Of a DNA stretch of 44,360 nt, positions 40,214 to 44,360 are shown piece by piece. The notes beneath the pieces are model-generated. The model had not been told where the DNA came from and did no database searches. It saw nothing but the letters and a program-made list of their open reading frames with translations. Position numbers and translations under genes: made by a program. Each line of letters starts with the position of its first letter. The stretch's first letter is position 1. Origin of the DNA: Anaerorhabdus sp036637135 (GTDB taxonomy: Bacteria; Bacillota_I; Bacilli_A; Erysipelotrichales; Erysipelotrichaceae); NCBI RefSeq assembly GCF_036637135.1, contig NZ_JAVWNC010000014.1, forward strand, positions 1 to 44,360, given 5' to 3'.

Positions 40214-40868
40214 AACGATAACCTACCCCTCTTAATGTCACAATGAACTTTGCATAAGGCCCAATATTTTTACGTAGTAATTTAATGTGTGTATCCAAAG
40301 TACGATCATCTCCAAAGAAATCGTAACCCCATACCTTTTGAAGTAATTTTTCTCTTGTTAATGCAATACCTTGATTACGTATCATATACTCTAACAAATC
40401 AAATTCTTTTGGTGAAAGTGATATACGATCACCATCTATTTCAACGTTATGTGCCGTAAAATCAACACTTAATCCTTCTTGAGTAAATACCTCAGCTAAC
40501 TCGCTTTGTGACTTAGTGCGCTTTAAAATCGCTTGTATGCGCATCATCAATTCCTTTGGTGAGAATGGTTTAACGACATAATCATCTATACCTAAATCAA
40601 ACCCATGTATTTTGTCATATTCCTCACCTAATGCTGTCAGCATGATAACTGGAATATCTTTCATTTTTTTAATTTCTTTACATGCAGAAAAACCATCAAG
40701 GTTTGGCATCATTACATCCATGACAATTAAGTCATAGTTATTATTTGCACATTTCTCCACGGCATCCATTCCATCTTCTGCTTCGCTAACTTCGTATCCT
40801 TCATATTGAGCATACTTACGAATCATTTCTCTAATTTTAATTTCATCATCAACAACTAATATTTTCAT
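40197..40868 (-). CDS. Response regulator, OmpR/PhoB family
   Basis: The ATG at 40868 starts MKILVVDDE and has GGTGAT upstream; the frame extends four codons further without a better site. The 223-residue protein has a receiver domain with DDE, the phosphorylation site in YDLIVMDVMMPNLDG, LTA and VKPFSP, and a winged-helix DNA-binding domain with ISLSPKEFDLLEYMIRNQG, TREKLLQKVWGYDFFGDDRTLDTHIKLLRK and RGVGYRFE. It is transcribed first in the operon with the kinase. TATAAT stands 17 bp upstream of the ATG, implying a very short leader. Targets are unknown. Confidence 0.95.
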   Translation of the reverse strand: MKILVVDDEIKIREMIRKYAQYEGYEVSEAEDGMDAVEKCANNNYDLIVMDVMMPNLDGFSACKEIKKMKDIPVIMLTALGEEYDKIHGFDLGIDDYVVKPFSPKELMMRIQAILKRTKSQSELAEVFTQEGLSVDFTAHNVEIDGDRISLSPKEFDLLEYMIRNQGIALTREKLLQKVWGYDFFGDDRTLDTHIKLLRKNIGPYAKFIVTLRGVGYRFEKAD

Positions 40869-40921
40869 CTTTATCACCATTTTTATTATAACTTGGAAAT
40901 GTGAATTTTGGGTGAATTAAG

Positions 40922-40950
40922 CAAAAAGAGGCTATTTAAGCCCCTCAATT
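40922..40950 (-). terminator. Terminator of the mrp gene
   Basis: GAGGGGCT and AGCCTC pair imperfectly around TAAAT, with TTTTTGC following on the minus strand, overlapping the mrp stop codon. Confidence 0.65.
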
Positions 40951-41759
40951 TTTTCTATTGCTTTATCTAATAATCGAACATCAGCTACTTCAATATTTCC
41001 AGCATCACAAAGACTTGCAATCATTGGATCTAATGGTAATTGTGCAAGTACATCGAGTTCAGCATCTCTCGCGATTTTCTCAATGTTACTTTCTCCAAAG
41101 ACATAAATCTTGTGATCACATTCATCACATTGTACATAACTCATGTTTTCAATTAATCCTAATACATTGATATTCATCATTTTTGCCATGTTGATTGCTT
41201 TTGCAACAACCATACTTACTAATTCTTGAGGCGATGTAACGATTACGATTCCATCGATAGGTAATGATTGAAATACCGTGAGTGGTACATCTCCAGTTCC
41301 TGGAGGCATATCTACAAACAAATAATCTACATCTTTCCAAACAACATCTGTATAAAATTGTTTTACTAACCCTGCAATAACAGGTCCTCTCCAAATTACT
41401 GGTGTCTCATCTGTTTCTAACATCATGTTGATGGACATCACTTGAATACCACCTTCAGTTACACATGGATAAATTGCATCTTGCGTTCCTTCTGCCTTTG
41501 ATGTAATACCAAATACTTTAGTCATACTTGGTCCTGTGATATCCGCATCAAGTACACCTACATTAAATCCCTTACGTGACATAGCAGTAGCTAAAAGACT
41601 TGTAACTAAGCTTTTCCCTACTCCTCCCTTACCACTAACTACTCCAATTATTTTTTTAATATGACTATCTTTGTGTGGTTGTATTAAGAAGCTCTCTGGA
41701 TTACTACGTTCCGAGCAACTTTGACTACAAGACCCACAATCATGATTACAATTACTCAT
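40932..41759 (-). CDS. mrp: Mrp/ApbC-type P-loop ATPase, iron-sulfur carrier
   Basis: The ATG at 41759 gives 275 residues, with AAAGGTGG eight bases upstream; a GTG four codons earlier lies within that site. The N terminus MSNCNHDCGSCSQSCSE carries four cysteines. The ATPase core begins IIGVVSGKGGVGKSLVTS (deviant Walker A), then LDADITGPS, VDMPPGTGD and VTSPQELVS. CDECDHKIYVFG provides the C-x-x-C that bridges an Fe-S cluster in the dimer. Mrp/Nbp35 proteins deliver Fe-S clusters to apo-enzymes. The N-terminal cysteine extension is Nbp35-like and unusual for short bacterial Mrp, though frequent in clostridia-like anaerobes. Confidence 0.92.
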   Translation of the reverse strand: MSNCNHDCGSCSQSCSERSNPESFLIQPHKDSHIKKIIGVVSGKGGVGKSLVTSLLATAMSRKGFNVGVLDADITGPSMTKVFGITSKAEGTQDAIYPCVTEGGIQVMSINMMLETDETPVIWRGPVIAGLVKQFYTDVVWKDVDYLFVDMPPGTGDVPLTVFQSLPIDGIVIVTSPQELVSMVVAKAINMAKMMNINVLGLIENMSYVQCDECDHKIYVFGESNIEKIARDAELDVLAQLPLDPMIASLCDAGNIEVADVRLLDKAIEKIEGLK

Positions 41760-41803
41760 ACAATTTACCACCTTTCAACGTACATTATCATAACATAAAT
41801 ACT

Positions 41804-42511
41804 TTAAAACAGCATCAAAATGACATTGTAAACAATGACCACTAAAATTGCTGGTAACATATTCGCAACTTTAAGCTTATTTGGTGCCAAAAAATTAATC
41901 CCAATACACAAGACCAAGACATATCCAACCATACAAATTTGGCGTAAAAAATCACCAACTAAAATTGTAGAAATTGAACCCGATAATAACGTAATTGCTC
42001 CTTGATATATCAGAACAGGAATACTAGAGAAAATAACTCCCATACCCAATGTTGCTCCTAAAATAATACTTGTAATCCCATCCAAAATACTCTTTACAAA
42101 CAAGACAGTAGGATCATGTAATAATCCATCATTAATACTACCAATTATCGCCATTGCCCCAACACAAAATATAATTGATGCAACTACAAAACTATTCGCA
42201 AATCCTGCAAGATGAAATTTTTCTTCAATCTTTTTTGACAAACCATTAAGTTTTCCATCAATATCTAACAACTCCCCAATTAATGTACCCAAAACAATAC
42301 AAACCACCATAATCAATTCGCCACTTGTCGAAAGTACACCTTCCTGAATGATTGCCATATTAGAAAGCACACCATTGATACCTATAACAATGACACATAT
42401 TCCTATTGCTTTATAAATACTATCTTGAATGCTTTGTTTAATACCATGTTTAAACATGACACCAAGTAAACCACCAAGAATAATACAAATTGCATTTACT
42501 ATACTACCCAT
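41804..42511 (-). CDS. DUF554 family membrane protein
   Basis: The 235-residue protein has about seven membrane segments. It starts MGSIVNAICIILGGLLGVMFKHGI, the standard DUF554 (YdfK-like) beginning, and contains VVCIVLGTLIGELLDIDGKL, FVVASIIFCVGAMAIIGSINDGL and GVIFSSIPVLIYQG, all conserved family stretches. The role is unknown; the fold suggests a transporter. It lies 45 bp upstream of mrp in the same direction and has a terminator between it and purF. GAGGGCAT precedes the ATG. Confidence 0.9.
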   Translation of the reverse strand: MGSIVNAICIILGGLLGVMFKHGIKQSIQDSIYKAIGICVIVIGINGVLSNMAIIQEGVLSTSGELIMVVCIVLGTLIGELLDIDGKLNGLSKKIEEKFHLAGFANSFVVASIIFCVGAMAIIGSINDGLLHDPTVLFVKSILDGITSIILGATLGMGVIFSSIPVLIYQGAITLLSGSISTILVGDFLRQICMVGYVLVLCIGINFLAPNKLKVANMLPAILVVIVYNVILMLF

Positions 42512-42527
42512 ATGCCCTCCCTATATG

Positions 42528-42550
42528 AAAACAGGACTTTCATCCTGTTT
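42528..42550 (-). terminator. Terminator of purF
   Basis: AAACAGGA and TCCTGTTT pair over 8 bp around a six-base loop and are followed by TTTT on the minus strand. It lies 8 bp after the purF stop codon and before the DUF554 gene. Confidence 0.7.
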
Positions 42551-42557
42551 AATTTTA

Positions 42558-43952
42558 CTACTTCTTAATTATCTTTCCTAGTGAAAATAAGTTTGTTGGA
42601 TATTTGCCACTGAAGCATGCAACACATAAATCAGTACCATTTGCTTCTTTTACTTCATCAATAGATAAAAATTTCAAACTATCTGCACCAATATAATCTT
42701 TCAGTTCTTTAACACTAAGTTTAGAACTTATCAACTCATCATACGTTGATGTATCTACACCATAGAAACAAGGTGATTTAAATTCCGGAGAAGCAATTCG
42801 TACATGTACCGATTTTGCACCTGCATCTTTCAACAACTGTACAATTCTCTTCATGGTTGTACCACGTACAATTGAATCATCAATCATAACAATACGCTTA
42901 CCACTAACAATTGCACTAATAGCACTCAATTTCATACGAACACCACGTTCTCTTTGTTTTTGAGTTGGTTGTATAAATGTTCTACCTACATAGCGATTCT
43001 TAATTAACCCAATTTCATAAGGTAAACCACTTTCCTCTGCATATCCAATTGCAGCACTAATTGATGAATCTGGAACACCAATAACAATATCAGCTTTAAC
43101 ACTATCTTTACGTGCCAGTAATTTTCCTGATAATTTACGTGCATTGTGTACATTTACACCATCAATCACACTATCCGGACGAGCAAAGTAAATATATTCC
43201 ATCGAACACATTTTCTTTTGAGTTTTTTCAGCATACTTAAATGATTGAATACCATCATTTGCAATGCGAATTACCTCTCCAGGTTCAACATCTCGAATAA
43301 ACTTAGCATTTACAATGTCATATGCACAGCTTTCACTTGATACACAATATCCATCTTCCAGTTTGGCAATAGATAAAGGACGTAATCCATTCTTATCTCT
43401 TACTGCATACATACAATCTTTTGTCATAATGATGACTGCAAATGCACCTTCAAGTTTAGCACATGCATTCATAATCTTATAAACCATTGTTCCTTCTTCT
43501 CTTTGGATTAAGTGTAGGAATATTTCACTATCACTCGTTCCTTGAAAAATACTTCCTTGATTTTCTAATTCTACTTTTATTTCTTCAGCATTAACGATTT
43601 GTCCATTATTAACCAATGCAAATGACCCTTGATGTGCACGTACCATAATAGGTTGTACATTCTCAATTTGATTTTGTTGAGCTGTTGAATAGCGAACATG
43701 CCCAACTGCATGTTTACCTGATAATCCATCCAGAACCTTATTTGTAAATACCTCGCTAATAAGACCCTTTCCTTTATAACAAGTAATGTTCTTGTTATCA
43801 CTTGCTGCAATACCACAAGCTTCTTGTCCACGATGTTGTAATGCATGCAAACCAAAATACGATAAACTAGCTGCATCCTTTACATTATAAATTCCAAAAC
43901 ATCCGCATTCTTCGTTGAGCTTATTGCCCATCAATTCTCTAAATTCATCCAT
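42558..43952 (-). CDS. purF: Amidophosphoribosyltransferase
   Basis: PurF makes phosphoribosylamine from PRPP and glutamine, the first committed step of purine synthesis. The 464-residue protein starts with a short propeptide ending NEE; after cleavage the cysteine of CGCFGIYN becomes the N-terminal nucleophile of the class II glutaminase. ALQHRGQEACGIA and VGHVRYST follow. The second half is a phosphoribosyltransferase with VIGVPDSSISAAIGYA and the PRPP loop IVMIDDSIVRGTT. Cysteines at KKMCSMEY, KSPCFYG and LCVACFSG are placed like the 4Fe-4S ligands of the B. subtilis enzyme. GGAGGG precedes two adjacent ATG codons; the second has better spacing. It is controlled by the riboswitch upstream. 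Confidence 0.96.
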   Translation of the reverse strand: MDEFRELMGNKLNEECGCFGIYNVKDAASLSYFGLHALQHRGQEACGIAASDNKNITCYKGKGLISEVFTNKVLDGLSGKHAVGHVRYSTAQQNQIENVQPIMVRAHQGSFALVNNGQIVNAEEIKVELENQGSIFQGTSDSEIFLHLIQREEGTMVYKIMNACAKLEGAFAVIIMTKDCMYAVRDKNGLRPLSIAKLEDGYCVSSESCAYDIVNAKFIRDVEPGEVIRIANDGIQSFKYAEKTQKKMCSMEYIYFARPDSVIDGVNVHNARKLSGKLLARKDSVKADIVIGVPDSSISAAIGYAEESGLPYEIGLIKNRYVGRTFIQPTQKQRERGVRMKLSAISAIVSGKRIVMIDDSIVRGTTMKRIVQLLKDAGAKSVHVRIASPEFKSPCFYGVDTSTYDELISSKLSVKELKDYIGADSLKFLSIDEVKEANGTDLCVACFSGKYPTNLFSLGKIIKK

Positions 43953-43977
43953 CATGTACCCTCCATTAAAACAAGAA

Positions 43978-43997
43978 ATGATTTGTTATCAAATCAT
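43978..43997 (-). other. Hairpin just upstream of purF
   Basis: ATGATTTG and CAAATCAT pair over 8 bp around ATAA, followed on the minus strand by TTTCTTGTTTT, 23 bp before the purF start. It looks like a weak second terminator or a translation-control hairpin. No anti-structure was found. Confidence 0.4.
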
Positions 43998-44084
43998 CTT
44001 ATGAACACATAGTCCATCAAGACCAGTTCTCTTTCTTGTAAGAACTGCTTAGTTTCTACATATTAAGATATAAATAATCATCCT

Positions 44085-44118
44085 AAAAAATAAAAAATAC
44101 ATATTGAAAGCAATATGT
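44085..44118 (-). terminator. Terminator in the purF leader
   Basis: ACATATTG and CAATATGT pair over 8 bp around CTTT (minus strand) and are followed by ATTTTTTATTTTTT. It lies between the riboswitch and purF, about 130 bp before the start codon, so transcripts must read through it to reach purF. It is the most likely attenuation point. Confidence 0.75.
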
Positions 44119-44139
44119 AATTGTTAATTTACTTGTGTT

Positions 44140-44160
44140 TTATTTTAAGTTAAGAGTCAT
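44140..44160 (-). CDS. Six-codon leader ORF (MTLNLK) in the purF leader
   Basis: ATG-ACT-CTT-AAC-TTA-AAA-TAA is preceded by a consensus GGAGG with seven-base spacing, unusually good for a meaningless frame. It lies between the riboswitch and the leader terminator. The peptide holds no clear regulatory codon run. It may be a translated leader whose ribosome affects folding, or it may be fortuitous. Low confidence. Confidence 0.35.
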   Translation of the reverse strand: MTLNLK

Positions 44161-44175
44161 TCCTTTTCCTCCATT

Positions 44176-44220
44176 ACAAAGTAAACCCATCGCGTAGTTA
44201 CGGGGAAAAGGTTTACTTGT
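44176..44220 (-). promoter_or_regulatory. Expression-platform hairpin of the purF riboswitch
   Basis: ACAAGTAAACC (44210-44220) can pair with GGGTTTACTTTGT (44176-44188). The first strand shares ACAAG with the 3' side of aptamer stem P1, so this hairpin and P1 compete. No U-run follows, and the hairpin ends just ahead of the GGAGG of the leader ORF. Confidence 0.55.
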
Positions 44221-44278
44221 AGTCCACTATAGGCCAGTGGGTAGAAACATGTCAGCCAGTTATTGACACTTATACAAG
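44216..44278 (-). promoter_or_regulatory. Purine riboswitch aptamer, guanine type
   Basis: The minus strand shows P1 CTTGTA/TACAAG, P2 TGTCA/TGACA, the invariant junction GTTTCTACC, P3 CCACT/AGTGG and the closing GACTA. Loops L2 (ACTGG) and L3 (GGCC) carry the GG and CC needed for the kissing contact. The base equivalent to position 74 is C, which selects guanine or hypoxanthine rather than adenine. It sits at the start of the purF leader, the expected place for feedback on purine synthesis. Variant ligands cannot be excluded, since L2 and L3 differ somewhat from the common consensus. Confidence 0.85.
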
Positions 44279-44304
44279 CAAATGTGATGTTTAATCACGA
44301 ATAT

Positions 44305-44333
44305 AGTATACACAAGCTATTACCTCATTACAA
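44305..44333 (-). promoter_or_regulatory. Promoter of the purF leader
   Basis: TTGTAA (44328-44333) and TATACT (44305-44310) are 17 bp apart on the minus strand. The predicted start near 44298 lies about 20 bp before the riboswitch, so the aptamer is complete in the transcript. Confidence 0.72.
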
Positions 44334-44360
44334 GGTTTTTTACTAATATTTTCATAAGAA

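Overview
The window is low-GC DNA from a Gram-positive (Firmicutes-type) bacterium. MutS2, RNase HIII, a Ktr-type potassium system, lipoprotein signal peptidase, a purine riboswitch ahead of purF and many AGGAGG-like ribosome binding sites all fit. Erysipelotrichia or a neighbouring class is my best guess, from general gene style only.

Positions 1-14001 are accessory DNA stacked on a tRNA-Arg(UCU) gene (13925-14001, minus strand). After the last codons of a sensor kinase (2-133) comes the wreck of a first integrative element: an integrase 3' end with an in-frame stop, two GNAT acetyltransferase genes and a copy of the tRNA 3' end. A second, apparently intact element follows (about 1793-13943). 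It carries a restriction-modification cluster (PD-(D/E)XK nuclease, Dam-type methylase, divergent second methylase), a DUF262 protein of GmrSD type, an unusual non-coding block with two families of short same-strand repeats, an OLD-family ATPase/TOPRIM nuclease, a RepA-like ATPase with a small HTH protein, a DUF6076 zinc-ribbon protein, a tyrosine integrase with a structured leader RNA, and a MazG-like pyrophosphohydrolase. No relaxase, capsid or terminase gene is visible.

Both elements share the same architecture at the tRNA-proximal end: integrase 3' end, then variable cargo on the opposite strand (two GNATs in one, MazG in the other), then a 266-bp conserved block (last 175 bp identical) holding an extended -10 promoter aimed at the cargo, integrase arm-type repeats, a terminator for the tRNA and the tRNA 3' end. 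This looks like an exchangeable cargo slot with its own promoter, and is the most interesting structure in the window.

Positions 14044-44360 are chromosomal backbone, mostly on the minus strand. In order: metallophosphoesterase; VanY-like carboxypeptidase with uvrC, mutS2 and cvpA in one run; rnhC; an lspA-rluD-rhomboid-comEB operon; an uncharacterised gene; a heterodimeric ABC exporter; a TSCPD protein; the KtrA/KtrB potassium pair; a DEAD-box helicase with DbpA-type RNA-binding domain; rubrerythrin; a ZIP metal transporter; an SdpR-SdpI-like operon with an ABC transporter, whose promoter is bracketed by two perfect operators; a P-loop kinase-like protein; a two-component system; Mrp; a DUF554 membrane protein; and purF, preceded by a guanine-type purine riboswitch, a six-codon leader ORF and a terminator.

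Annotation rests on motif reading and manual strand and repeat comparison; no database search was possible.
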